From Collinsella sp. zg1085 (GTDB lineage Bacteria > Actinomycetota > Coriobacteriia > Coriobacteriales > Coriobacteriaceae), in contig NZ_CP076545.1 in NCBI RefSeq assembly GCF_018889955.1, positions 992,001 to 1,056,000 on the forward strand: 64,000 nucleotides of DNA, read 5' to 3'. Shown here piece after piece: positions 55,184 to 63,987 of this stretch. Within the stretch, counting starts at the first letter, position 1. Every line of letters starts with the position of its first letter. The translations under genes were made by a program, and so were the position numbers. The notes beneath the pieces were generated by a model. That model had not been told where the DNA came from, made no database searches, and saw nothing but the letters and a program-made list of their open reading frames with translations.

Positions 55184-55313
55184 GAGCACTACTCCACTCA
55201 AATCGTATTAACTGAGCAAAGTATTCCCCGCAACTCATACGGTATACAAAAATGATGTAACGCCAATAAGTTTCCTCAAACTGGAGCAAAGACTTGGAAT
55301 CGATGGATTGTAG

Positions 55314-55820
55314 TTAGTTAAAGCGTTCTTTGTTGAGAAGGTCATAAAGCCACTGAAGATTAAGAAGAAGTGGTTTAGACTGAGCGTCAATGACTGGTTG
55401 GACGACTTTGTATATGTCGCGTTTGATTGCATTGACATCAATACTTTGTAAATCAATAAGTCTCATTTCTTCATCTCTAACTCTAATTAAATGAAATTTT
55501 TCATCAAAAACAAAAAAATAAGAATTTGAAGCATAATATCTGTACTCTAAGCTATAGTGACTTTCAAACAGAGGTACATTTTCTTCTTTAAAATTGTAAT
55601 TGTATATAGCATTGCCGCCATCATAATCATATGAAAAACCCTCGATATCAGGGGTTGCTGCCCAATACAGACTATCTACAAGCTCCATCAGTACTGGCTC
55701 TACTCCCTCTTTATGAGGGGTATAGTGTGCGTAGTAGACTGCGCTTAATTTGAGATTAAAATACACATAGCCACATACTATGACTATAAGGATAAAAACT
55801 CTAATAAGTTTTTTGCGCAT
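55314..55820 (-). CDS. Tandem-array single-span protein, copy 4 (last)
   Basis: 168 residues from ATG at 55820, with GGGGACAG before it; longer frames to 55970 only read the neighbouring copy out of frame. MRKK is followed by one membrane span (VFILIVIVCGYVYFNL) and an outer domain. Residues 1-68 and 127-168 match the other copies closely. The middle (69-126) differs, with RDEEMRLIDLQ where others have NGKTNSLES or similar. The end is LLNKERFN. No known family; function unknown. Confidence 0.7.
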   Translation of the reverse strand: MRKKLIRVFILIVIVCGYVYFNLKLSAVYYAHYTPHKEGVEPVLMELVDSLYWAATPDIEGFSYDYDGGNAIYNYNFKEENVPLFESHYSLEYRYYASNSYFFVFDEKFHLIRVRDEEMRLIDLQSIDVNAIKRDIYKVVQPVIDAQSKPLLLNLQWLYDLLNKERFN

Positions 55821-55845
55821 AATCTGTCCCCTATACCTCTCAAGC

Positions 55846-56352
55846 TTAGTTAAAGCGGTCTTTGTTAAGAAGGTCATAAAGCCACTGGAGATTGAGAAGG
55901 AGTGGTTTATGTTGAGCGTCAATGACTGGTTGGACAACTTTGTAGATGCCGCGTTTGATTGCATTGACATCTACGTCAGTGGATTCAAGTGAGTTTGTCT
56001 TGTCGTTATATACTCTTACTAACTGAAACCTATCATTGAAAACAAAAGTTAAAGAATTGGGAGTATAGTACGCATACTCTAACCCATTACGACTCTCAAA
56101 CAGAGGAATATCTTCTTCTTTAAAATTACAATTGTATATAGCATTGCCGCCATCATAATCATACGAAATACCCTCGATATCAGGGGTTGCTGCCCAATAC
56201 AGACTATCTACAAGCTCCATCAGCACCGGCTCTACCCTCTCTTTATGGGGAGTGTGTTGAGCATAGTAAACTGCGCTTAATTTGAGATTAAAATACACAT
56301 AGCCACATACTATGACTATAAGGATAAGAACTCTGATAAGTTTTTTGCGCAT
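55846..56352 (-). CDS. Tandem-array single-span protein, copy 3
   Basis: 168 residues from ATG at 56352 with GGAGA ahead. It has the same anchor and outer-face layout as its neighbours, with the variable stretch reading YYTPNSLTFVFNDRFQLVR near 94-112. Small differences from other copies also occur at H149 in place of S and K137G. It is more like copy 4 than copy 2 in residues 69-82 (GNAIYNCNFKEE). Function unknown. Confidence 0.7.
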   Translation of the reverse strand: MRKKLIRVLILIVIVCGYVYFNLKLSAVYYAQHTPHKERVEPVLMELVDSLYWAATPDIEGISYDYDGGNAIYNCNFKEEDIPLFESRNGLEYAYYTPNSLTFVFNDRFQLVRVYNDKTNSLESTDVDVNAIKRGIYKVVQPVIDAQHKPLLLNLQWLYDLLNKDRFN

Positions 56353-56377
56353 GGCAAGTCTCCTATACCTCTCAACC

Positions 56378-56884
56378 TTAGTTAAACCGGTCTTTGTTGA
56401 GAAGGTCATAAAGCCACTGGAGATTAAAAAGGAGTGGTTTAGACTGAGCGTCAATGACTGGTTGGACGACTTTGTAGATGTCGCGTTTGATTGCATTGAC
56501 ATCTACGTCAGTAGACTCAAGCGAGTTTGTCTTGCCGTTATATACTCTTGATATTTGAAATTTACTATCGAACGTAAATGCTAAATCACTATTATCACAG
56601 TATCTGTATTTTAACCCTTCAAAACTTGTAAAAGACGGTATCGACTCTCCCTTATAGTTGCTATTCAAAATAGCTCGTGGACCATCATAATCATATGAAA
56701 TACCCTCGATATCAGGGGTTGCTGCCCAATACAGACTATCTACAAGCTCCATCAGTACTGGCTCTACCCCCTCTTTATGAGGGGTGTAGTGAGCGTAGTA
56801 GACTGCGTGTAATTTGAGATTTAAATACATATAGCCACATACCAAAATTAAAAGGATAAGAACTCTAATAAGTTTTTTGCGCAT
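56378..56884 (-). CDS. Tandem-array single-span protein, copy 2
   Basis: 168 residues from ATG at 56884 with GGAGA ahead. This is the most divergent copy in the middle (PRAILNSNYKGESIPSF, then YRYCDNSDLAFTF). Its ends are nearly identical to the others. Cys96 is absent from the other copies. Function unknown. Confidence 0.7.
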   Translation of the reverse strand: MRKKLIRVLILLILVCGYMYLNLKLHAVYYAHYTPHKEGVEPVLMELVDSLYWAATPDIEGISYDYDGPRAILNSNYKGESIPSFTSFEGLKYRYCDNSDLAFTFDSKFQISRVYNGKTNSLESTDVDVNAIKRDIYKVVQPVIDAQSKPLLFNLQWLYDLLNKDRFN

Positions 56885-56909
56885 GGCAAGTCTCCTATAC
56901 CTCTCAAGC

Positions 56910-57416
56910 TTAGTTAAACCGGTCTTTGTTGAGAAGGTCATAAAGCCACTGGAGATTAAGAAGGAGCGGTTTAGACTGAGCGTCAATGACTGGTTGGACG
57001 ACTTTGTAGATGTCGCGTTTGATTGCATTGACATCTACGTCAGTAGACTCAGACGAAAGAGAATCTCTATTCCATACCGACTCTAATTGGAATTTATAGT
57101 CGAAAGTATAAAGTTTAGACCCTGAATCAAAATAATAATACTCTAGACCATAATGGCTATCAAAAATCGGTACATTTTCTTCTTTAAAATTGTAATTGTA
57201 TATAGCATTGCCGCCATCATAATCATACGAAATACCCTCAATATCAGGGGTTGCTGCCCAATACAGACTATCTACAAGCTCCATCAGTACTGGCTCTACC
57301 CCCTCCTTATGAGGAGTGTGTTGAGCATAGTAAACTGCGCTTAATTTGAGATTAAAATATACATAGCCACATACCAAGATTATAAAGATAATGAGTCTCA
57401 TGGGTTTTTTGCGCAT
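56910..57416 (-). CDS. Tandem-array single-span protein, copy 1 (first after the surface protein)
   Basis: 168 residues from ATG at 57416, just 11 bases after the stop of the large surface protein, whose last codons overlap the AAGGAGA ribosome site. So the array is probably expressed with that gene. The anchor is MRKKPMRLIIFIILVCGYVYF; the variable centre reads YYYFDSGSKLYTFDYKFQ. The outer domain probably works at the cell surface, either beside the large protein or as an immunity-like or decoy partner (inference). Confidence 0.7.
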   Translation of the reverse strand: MRKKPMRLIIFIILVCGYVYFNLKLSAVYYAQHTPHKEGVEPVLMELVDSLYWAATPDIEGISYDYDGGNAIYNYNFKEENVPIFDSHYGLEYYYFDSGSKLYTFDYKFQLESVWNRDSLSSESTDVDVNAIKRDIYKVVQPVIDAQSKPLLLNLQWLYDLLNKDRFN

Positions 57417-57427
57417 AATCTGTCTCC

Positions 57428-60400
57428 TTAACGACGTAGCTGTTTGGAATACTTCCGAGCTGATTGTGTAGCTTTTTTCTTTGTAGTGCGCGAAGTTGTT
57501 TTACTTGTCTTTTTCTTTGCATGTAAACTTGCGCTGCGTACTGGTTTTGCTTGTTTGTGCGCAGGCTTGACAATCTTCTTCTTGGCTGGCTTTTGCATAA
57601 ATGACTTGGTGATGCTATGTATGAAGCCAGCGGCAGGCTTTAGAATATTGTTGTTCACAAAGTTGGAAACCGGCTTTATCACGTTTTTAACTATTGGCTG
57701 CACCACATGCTTGTTAACAAACCTAACTACCGGCTTTATAACCTTGTTCACCACCGGCTTGACCACGTGGGTATGTGCTGCTTTGATTATCGGCTTAACC
57801 ACATTATGATATAGAGAAGCTCTTGCCTTCTTAACGACATTGACGCTGCGGGAAACAGTATCTGAGACAGCTTGGGTCACTGATTTTGTTAAACGGGTAA
57901 TTGATTTAGCAGAATCTTTTAGGAAAGAACCAACAGGCTTTACGATATGCTTATCTACAAATTGTGCTACCGGCTTAATACCATATTCATAAACGTTTCC
58001 CCCAAGCTTTCTTACTAAAGCGCCACCCAGAGTAACGGCACCTAATCCAGCACTTAAAACTGGGCTAATAATATGGGACTTAATAAAACCTAACGGATTA
58101 TTAACAAACGATGTTACACCTGCCTGCATGCTTGTAACAGCACCATTTATAGCTTGCATAGCATAGGTATGTGGATTTTCCCTAAAGGATTCAAACTCTT
58201 TTCTTGCTTTGCTAAAAAGCCCAGACAGTGCAACTCCCACACCCCCGAGCGTTGCAGCTGCAAAGAAAACATTAAGCATTTCTTGCTCTTGCGCGCTTAC
58301 GGCAGGTCCTGCTTGCAATTTAAGAACTTCTTGGTAGAGGCGCTCACGTTCTGTATCGAGATTTTTTATATGATAGTGTTTTAGAATCTTTTGATAATCA
58401 CTTAGGTTTTTATAGTCAGGGTGATATTGAAAGATAAAAGCATCGATATCGGTATTACGGTCTTTTGTATCAATGGTGGTCAGCAAATCTCCAGTAAATG
58501 AATTAAGTTGAAAGAAATTATCATCAGGAGCTATTCCCCAAAAAACACTTGGAGAACGCCCAACTACAAGTTTTAGCGCCTCTTTGAAGTAGGAGCTTTT
58601 CTTCATAGAGGCTAATGTTGTAAAAAGATGTGGGAAATCAATCTTATATTTTTGGTCTCGATGAACCTCCCATAAATTTTTATATACATCCCCATAATTC
58701 CCCACGCGCGGCGTATCACCAAAGTCATTCACTAGTGATTGCAGCATATTAGTTGCATAGACCGGATAGGCAATCCAATTATCCACAGTATGGTTGACCT
58801 GAGCCTGATTGTTACTATATTTTTCTCGTCCCTGGCGTTCAGCTTCAGCAATATAAGCAAGAAAGCGTTCTTTCTGCTCTTTCGTCATACCGGTATTCAC
58901 TAAAAACGGGTCAACGGGTTCTGTTTGCGCAGAGCTTGCAACATCGGACTTGAGTTGCAAGATATGAGAGACACTGCCTTCACGTATACCATGAGGCTTG
59001 GGATGAGTACTTTTAGGGTATGTGTGCCTAGCAGAAGGTATGTGAGATGCGCTTGCGTTCCCCTCATTCTGTGCCTGAGCAGAATGAGCAGGCTGAGCAG
59101 CATCGGGTTTATCCAGCGTGATAATCTTTTTATACACAAAGCTATGTTCTGTATCTTGTGTGATTGTGCCAACAAATGTATCAGGCAGCTCATAACCAGC
59201 AAGCAATGGAGGTACATAGGAGATATTTCTCTGACTAAGCACACGCACGTGCTTATCCTCGATAAGCTTGTTGTTATCTTCATCTACAAAGTGAAAACAA
59301 ACGTTATGCAATGGTGTGTATACAAAGGTGAGTACCGGGCAGGTGGGGTCGCTTTCATCTTTTTGGATGTCGAGAAGTTGATAGTTATCAATCGATGCAG
59401 CGCGAAAACTATAACGCTCATCACTCAAGCCAAGATAGTGTTCTTCAGCTTTAAGCTCAACACCAGAGCTATCAACATAGCGCACCACAATGTGTTGCCG
59501 CATGCGAATAAGAAGCTTTGCTTGTAGGCTTGTACCAAACAAGTCATAACGCACTGCCCGAGGATAAGCGTATGAGTCTGCCACGCGTTGAGGTGCAGGT
59601 GAATAAAACACATAGGTAAAGCTTGAAAGAAAACCCGCACCTAAATATCCTCCTCGCGGAAGATCTACCGAGCCATTGAGGTTTTCTGCATCTGGTGTTG
59701 TGTCATAGATAATGCCATCTTGTTTGGTGAGATGACTTTCTTCAGGGATAATCTCTACTAAGTTTGCCAAATCAGTTACTACACCTTGAGCCGAATCAAT
59801 ATCGGTTGAGATAAAACTTGCAACCACCGGCTGCTCATGTGTGGTGTTATGTCTCACAATCTGGTAGTGAAGCCCAAGATTACTTGCACGGTTATACAGC
59901 ACGGAGATTGCGTTTCCGCGCGCTCCATGAAAGTATTGCTCACCAGTAAAACCTAAGCCCTTATACGGGTTAACTTCGTATCCAGAGTTTGCCTCCCAAT
60001 CCTCTTGGTCTGACCCTATAACGGTCCAGATAAGGTCAAGTTCAATACCTGATTTGGTTGTGCCTACATAGGTAATTCTTCCTGAGTCTCCTTCATTCAT
60101 ACGAAAGGCACGCACTGAAGCTTGGGGCGCTCCTGCTGAAAAGGTGGAAAAATCAAAGTCACCAAGTTCTTCTCCGTGTATAAGCTCAACACGTGTCTTA
60201 TCAGACCAGTGAAGACCTTCGGGGGTTAAAAAGTTATCATCGGTAAGGTTATCAGCGATAAGTGAGATAGAAATATTATTAAAGTAATCAACACCCGCAG
60301 CAGCTCTATTGAACTCGCCATGAACAAGCACGTCTGAGATTGATGGAATACGCTCTTCAGAGGTACTACTCTCATCTAGTACCGGCGTGGCTAAGGTATC

Positions 60401-60598
60401 TGAGTTTCCGAGTTCTGCGCTCGTATCCCCAGAAGAAAGAGTAGCTCCATCACGACGAGCTGCCGCTGTCTCAAGATAGTTCGATGGTGAGCCAGCCACA
60501 TAATCGCCCGTATTATCTGCAAATACAGTAGTTAAATGGAAGCCAGCAAAAATAAACACAAGCGCAGCGATTGCCCGAGCAACAGAGCGATTCCCCAT
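57428..60598 (-). CDS. Large secreted MucBP-type surface protein with KPV repeats and polycationic tail
   Basis: 1056 residues. A signal peptide ends near Ala27 (TTVFA then DN). A beta-rich domain runs to about 360; two MucBP-like repeats follow at about 365-430 (HIVVRYVDSSGVEL) and 431-492 (VCFHFVDEDNNKL). After a Ser/Pro/His linker, a helical domain (about 568-770) and two hydrophobic stretches (about 775-795 and 830-860) follow. Then come repeats with an IKPV, VKPV or VKPI core over about 870-1000, and a 55-residue tail rich in Lys, Arg, Ser and Thr. There is no LPXTG motif, so wall retention may be electrostatic. GGAGGA precedes ATG. Confidence 0.75.
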   Translation of the reverse strand: MGNRSVARAIAALVFIFAGFHLTTVFADNTGDYVAGSPSNYLETAAARRDGATLSSGDTSAELGNSDTLATPVLDESSTSEERIPSISDVLVHGEFNRAAAGVDYFNNISISLIADNLTDDNFLTPEGLHWSDKTRVELIHGEELGDFDFSTFSAGAPQASVRAFRMNEGDSGRITYVGTTKSGIELDLIWTVIGSDQEDWEANSGYEVNPYKGLGFTGEQYFHGARGNAISVLYNRASNLGLHYQIVRHNTTHEQPVVASFISTDIDSAQGVVTDLANLVEIIPEESHLTKQDGIIYDTTPDAENLNGSVDLPRGGYLGAGFLSSFTYVFYSPAPQRVADSYAYPRAVRYDLFGTSLQAKLLIRMRQHIVVRYVDSSGVELKAEEHYLGLSDERYSFRAASIDNYQLLDIQKDESDPTCPVLTFVYTPLHNVCFHFVDEDNNKLIEDKHVRVLSQRNISYVPPLLAGYELPDTFVGTITQDTEHSFVYKKIITLDKPDAAQPAHSAQAQNEGNASASHIPSARHTYPKSTHPKPHGIREGSVSHILQLKSDVASSAQTEPVDPFLVNTGMTKEQKERFLAYIAEAERQGREKYSNNQAQVNHTVDNWIAYPVYATNMLQSLVNDFGDTPRVGNYGDVYKNLWEVHRDQKYKIDFPHLFTTLASMKKSSYFKEALKLVVGRSPSVFWGIAPDDNFFQLNSFTGDLLTTIDTKDRNTDIDAFIFQYHPDYKNLSDYQKILKHYHIKNLDTERERLYQEVLKLQAGPAVSAQEQEMLNVFFAAATLGGVGVALSGLFSKARKEFESFRENPHTYAMQAINGAVTSMQAGVTSFVNNPLGFIKSHIISPVLSAGLGAVTLGGALVRKLGGNVYEYGIKPVAQFVDKHIVKPVGSFLKDSAKSITRLTKSVTQAVSDTVSRSVNVVKKARASLYHNVVKPIIKAAHTHVVKPVVNKVIKPVVRFVNKHVVQPIVKNVIKPVSNFVNNNILKPAAGFIHSITKSFMQKPAKKKIVKPAHKQAKPVRSASLHAKKKTSKTTSRTTKKKATQSARKYSKQLRR

Positions 60599-60788
60599 AT
60601 CAATCCTCCAAGAAATCTACTGGAGAACAAACAGCTTAATGAAGTATTTTACTTAAATTAATTTAATCAACAGGTACTAAAAAATATCTAACTCATCTGA
60701 AACAATGTGCAGACCGCTCATAATAATTAACCAATATACAGGCTGTAAGATGCACGGGTACCTTCATACAGCCCTACAAATTCCTATG

Positions 60789-60816
60789 TTTATAAATACT
60801 TGTATACTTAGCTCAA
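60789..60816 (-). promoter_or_regulatory. Candidate promoter of the surface-protein operon
   Basis: On the minus strand TTGAGC (60811-60816) and TATAAA (60789-60794) are separated by 16 bases. Transcription from here would leave a leader of about 180 bases that includes a GGCTGTA/TACAGCC hairpin. A second, weaker candidate (TTGATT with AATACT) lies closer to the gene. Confidence 0.45.
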
Positions 60817-60862
60817 CACCCACACGGTTCACGTTGAATGCAAGCAATTAGGTCCTCAAATT

Positions 60863-60949
60863 CTATTTTGCGGGAATAATTTCGAGCCAAAAGCCATCGG
60901 GGTCCTCAATAAAGTTGTACCAGTTTGAACTGCATAATACACCTCTCAT
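60863..60949 (-). pseudogene. Remnant 3' end of a glyoxalase/VOC family gene
   Basis: The 403-base gap between the SpoU gene and the surface protein holds a 28-codon frame, ATG at 60949 to TAG at 60863, that includes SSNWYNFIEDPDGFWLEIIP. This matches the C-terminal metal-binding strand of lactoylglutathione lyases (typically FIEDPDGYWIEI). Nothing else of that domain is found upstream, so this is a truncated relic. The rest of the gap shows only the candidate promoter. Confidence 0.7.
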
Positions 60950-61001
60950 AACGCTTGTGCGCTCAAACTATACCCGCGCTCAAGCATAGTTTAGATGTCA
61001 A

Positions 61002-61889
61002 TCACGAAAACAATCCCGCCCGATAAGAATACTCATTTGATACGTGCGGGCAGAGCTGCCAAAACGCAACAGCAGAAGCAGCAGCAACATTGAGTGAATC
61101 AACCCCATGAGCCATAGGAATACGCACACACATATCAGCTTGAGCAATAGTTTTAGGCGAAAGACCGTACCCCTCACTACCCATAAACAGCGCCAAGCGC
61201 TCTATATCTTGCAGTTGCGGCATATCCAACGAATATGATGTATCGCTCAAGGCAAGTGCAGCACAGAGAAAGCCTTCTGCTTTAAGCGTCCTCATGCCAT
61301 CGCCAGGCCAAGTGTTTATGGTATTACCTATGCGTGTCCAGGGAATCTGAAAGACCGTACCCATGCTTACGCGCACCGCGCGTCGATACAGCGGGTCGCA
61401 GCAATTTGGACTTACGAGTATGCCATCAACATTGAGCGCCGCCGCCGAGCGAAAAATAGCACCTACATTGGTATGGTCAACAATACCTTCAAGTACGCAA
61501 ACCCGAAGCGGCGGATGAGCTTTTGCACGAGCTAGACTTGCAAGAAAGTCTGCTGCGGGCAGTAAGGGCGGACGACGAAAAGCTGCAAGTGCTCCGCGCG
61601 TTACGCTAAATCCCGTAAGTTGCTCCATGAGCTCCATGTCTGCAACAAAAATAGGAATGTCGGGATTGAGCGTTTTAAGTAAAGGGCTCAAACTATCAAG
61701 CCAGCGCTCGCCCATCAAAAAACTCATCGCACTCATGCCAGCTGCCAGCGCCCGCTCTATGACCTTAGCGCTCTCTGCAATAAAGATACCTTGCTCAGGT
61801 TCAAGCACCGAGCGCAGCTCACGCTCGGTCAAGCGGGTATAAGCCCTCAGACGTTCATCCTCAAGCGTGTTAATCCGAATGATATTCAC
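61002..61889 (-). CDS. TrmH/SpoU family RNA 2'-O-methyltransferase
   Basis: 295 residues. A substrate-binding N-domain (about 1-110) precedes the SPOUT knot domain, with LEGIVDHTNVGAIFRSAAALNVDG near 135, ALFMGSEGYGLS near 230 and IPMAHGVDSLNVAAASAVAF near 250, the three SpoU motifs. The Asn and Glu residues of the motifs are intact. It 2'-O-methylates a ribose of rRNA or tRNA; the target is not predictable. It ends at 61002 and overlaps nothing. Confidence 0.9.
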   Translation of the reverse strand: MNIIRINTLEDERLRAYTRLTERELRSVLEPEQGIFIAESAKVIERALAAGMSAMSFLMGERWLDSLSPLLKTLNPDIPIFVADMELMEQLTGFSVTRGALAAFRRPPLLPAADFLASLARAKAHPPLRVCVLEGIVDHTNVGAIFRSAAALNVDGILVSPNCCDPLYRRAVRVSMGTVFQIPWTRIGNTINTWPGDGMRTLKAEGFLCAALALSDTSYSLDMPQLQDIERLALFMGSEGYGLSPKTIAQADMCVRIPMAHGVDSLNVAAASAVAFWQLCPHVSNEYSYRAGLFS

Positions 61890-61891
61890 AG

Positions 61892-62488
61892 TTATGCGTC
61901 GCGCGAAGACGATTTGCCTAAACCACGCACAGTTCGCTTAACCATGCTCAATAAGCCGCCCTTGGGTGCTTGAGCGTCAATCGCGCGCTGGTGTTCACGC
62001 TTATTCCATTCGTCTTCAAGGATTTGTCCGTATTCTTCTTCAAGGCGTGCATAAAAAGCAATAGCAGCATCAAGGTCGTCTTGATTTGGATGCCCCTTAC
62101 CAATACCGCCAACAAGCTTGAACGGTCCCCAACTATCGTAACCTTGGCAGCCAAACATCGTTAAAACCGTAGCCATTTTGACCTGACAAACACCTGCAAG
62201 GTCTCGACCATGCCATTTTTCGTTACCGCCATATGTCATGAGCCCAAAGACTTTATCACCATAGCTTAGACATTGCTCAAGCACACGCTTAAGTCCTGCG
62301 TCAAAGCCGCCATAATAAATCCCTGATGCAGCACCAATTAAATGATAAGACGAAACGTCAGGAACCTCATGTTTGCCAAGTGTTGCAATATCTAAGGTAT
62401 CAATATCAGGAAAGGCAGCAGCCAGCGCATCAACAACTTTTTTTGTATTTCCATGATGACGACTACGATACAAAATGATGGTTTTCAT
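61892..62488 (-). CDS. Flavodoxin-family protein
   Basis: 198 residues from ATG at 62488 (AAAAGG ten bases before; GGAG is closer, three bases). The FMN phosphate loop is YRSRHHGNTKKVV near 9, with Gly-rich loops ASGIYYGGFDAG near 58 and LMTYGGNEKWHGRDL near 88. It is longer than simple flavodoxins and carries a basic C-terminus (MVKRTVRGLGKSSSRDA). It is likely an electron carrier or reductase. It is read toward the SpoU gene, with two bases between them. Confidence 0.85.
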   Translation of the reverse strand: MKTIILYRSRHHGNTKKVVDALAAAFPDIDTLDIATLGKHEVPDVSSYHLIGAASGIYYGGFDAGLKRVLEQCLSYGDKVFGLMTYGGNEKWHGRDLAGVCQVKMATVLTMFGCQGYDSWGPFKLVGGIGKGHPNQDDLDAAIAFYARLEEEYGQILEDEWNKREHQRAIDAQAPKGGLLSMVKRTVRGLGKSSSRDA

Positions 62489-62582
62489 ATGCTCCAAGCC
62501 TTTTCATGTAATCCGGATAACCTGTGTGTTTATCAACTATAGCGCACTACACCTCAGCGCAGAAGCCCACACCCGCCAAATA

Positions 62583-63092
62583 CTAAACGCGCTGATAGGT
62601 ACAGAACTGATACTTTACGCCCGCATCACCCTCACCCGCCTGAATTGTGTGAGTGTCAGACTCACTAACTAAGCGCCAGTCAGGATGCTCATCTAAATTA
62701 GGAAACCGTGTATCCACCGGATGAACAACATGGTTCTTGGTGATGATAGCCTCACTACAGCGCCCTAAAAGCGCTTGGTATATTTGACCGCCACCAATAA
62801 CCCATGCAAGTTCATCAACACCTAAAAGCTCATCGAGCTCGTCAATACTATGAATCACTTCAACCTCTGCCGGCGCAAACTGACTATCGCGCGTAATAAC
62901 AATATTGCGCCGCCCAGGTAAAGGCTTTGCTCCTGGTAAGCTTTCAAGCGTCTTTCTACCCATGACAAGTGTTGCCCCGCGAGTTGCATCAACAAAATGG
63001 CGCATATCGGCTTTATTATTAACCACCATGTCACCCGAGCAACCAATACCCCAGTCGTCACACACTGCAACAATTGCCTTAAGCACTGCCAT
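62583..63092 (-). CDS. folA: Dihydrofolate reductase
   Basis: 169 residues. Motifs are VAVCDDWGIGCSGDMV near 8 with the Met20-type loop, MGRKTLESLPG near 45, and WVIGGGQIYQALL near 95. It reduces dihydrofolate to tetrahydrofolate. AAAGGAG precedes ATG at 63092. It lies directly after thyA, which produces the dihydrofolate, a common pair. Confidence 0.95.
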   Translation of the reverse strand: MAVLKAIVAVCDDWGIGCSGDMVVNNKADMRHFVDATRGATLVMGRKTLESLPGAKPLPGRRNIVITRDSQFAPAEVEVIHSIDELDELLGVDELAWVIGGGQIYQALLGRCSEAIITKNHVVHPVDTRFPNLDEHPDWRLVSESDTHTIQAGEGDAGVKYQFCTYQRV

Positions 63093-63138
63093 ATATGCTC
63101 CTTTATCAATTGAGCCTAAAAAGACCCGTCAACCCTAT

Positions 63139-63987
63139 CTACACAGCAATTGGAATACCCTTGATTTGCGGACCTGTCTCATAGCCCTCAACTATCAAAT
63201 CATCCGTTGTAAAGTCGTAAAAATTACGTACCTCTGGATTTAAGGATACGCACGGCGCACTAAGCTGCGGGCGGCTAATAAGCTCACGCACGAGTGGCAC
63301 ATGGCGGTCATAGATATGCGCGTCAACAATAACATGAAGCAGCTCTCCGGCCTCCATATTAACGTGGCGCGCAACCATCATAAGCAACAGAGCGTACTGG
63401 CACACATTCCAATTATTTGCCGCCAAAATATCTTGACTGCGCTGCATGAGCACCATATTAAGTACTGGCCGCGCATCTTGAGCCCCCTGAGTAACGTTAT
63501 AGGTTACGCTGTATGCACACGGATACAGATGCATTGCATGTAAATCTGAAAACGTATACATGTTGGTCATAATACGACGCGAAAACGGCGTGTGCTCAAG
63601 GTCATACAGCACGCGATCCATCTGGTCAAAGTCGCCCTCAGGATAGTGTGAGGTCTGGGCAATCTGATAACCATACGCCTTACCAATAGAACCTGTTTCA
63701 TCAGCCCATTGGTCCCAGATATGGCTCTTGAGGTCGTGGATATTATTCGACTTCTTCTGATAAATCCATAAAATTTCATCCATGGCAGACTTCAAGGCAG
63801 TGCGTCGCAAGGTGAGCGCCGGAAACTCTTCACGCAAGTCATAGCGATTGGTTACACCAAAATTTTTGATTGTATAAGCTGGTGTTCCATCTTCCCAGTG
63901 CGGACGTACCTTCTCGCCCTCGGTAGTTGTACCGTTATCTAAAATATCCTGACACATTTTAACAAAGAGCTGGTCTGCCTTGCTCAT
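63139..63987 (-). CDS. thyA: Thymidylate synthase
   Basis: 282 residues. The catalytic Cys is in HLYPCAYSVTYNV near residue 160 (the PCAY form seen in some Bacillus enzymes, rather than PCH). The dUMP phosphate Arg is in FSRRIMTN and MQRSQDILAANNWNVCQYALL supplies the RSxD box. It methylates dUMP to dTMP using methylene-tetrahydrofolate. Start ATG at 63987 is preceded by AGGAGGAA at the window edge. With folA it forms a folate/dTMP unit. Confidence 0.95.
   Translation of the reverse strand: MSKADQLFVKMCQDILDNGTTTEGEKVRPHWEDGTPAYTIKNFGVTNRYDLREEFPALTLRRTALKSAMDEILWIYQKKSNNIHDLKSHIWDQWADETGSIGKAYGYQIAQTSHYPEGDFDQMDRVLYDLEHTPFSRRIMTNMYTFSDLHAMHLYPCAYSVTYNVTQGAQDARPVLNMVLMQRSQDILAANNWNVCQYALLLMMVARHVNMEAGELLHVIVDAHIYDRHVPLVRELISRPQLSAPCVSLNPEVRNFYDFTTDDLIVEGYETGPQIKGIPIAV

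Larger units (their letters stand above)
55314..57416 (-). repeat. Four tandem copies of a 532-bp gene unit
   Basis: Gene ends fall at 55314, 55846, 56378 and 56910, an exact 532-bp period with 25-base intergenic gaps that each hold a ribosome site. Near-identical blocks code for the membrane anchor, the segment VEPVLMELVDSLYWAATPD, and the C-terminal VQPVIDAQSKPLL. Divergence is confined to the coding middle. The pattern fits tandem duplication with selection or recombination on the centre. Confidence 0.9.

Noticed and set aside
55235-57034. Long in-frame 5' extensions of the array genes (for example 55820 to 55970)
   Set aside because: The extensions read the 3' end of the preceding copy in another frame; the MRKK start has the ribosome site and aligns in all four copies.
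59000-59527. 200-codon open frame on the plus strand opposite the surface protein
   Set aside because: It is antisense to a convincing signal-peptide protein, has no ribosome site and has a low-quality composition.
57428-60598. Calling the large protein a sortase-anchored adhesin
   Set aside because: No LPXTG, membrane span and charged tail order is present at the C-terminus.
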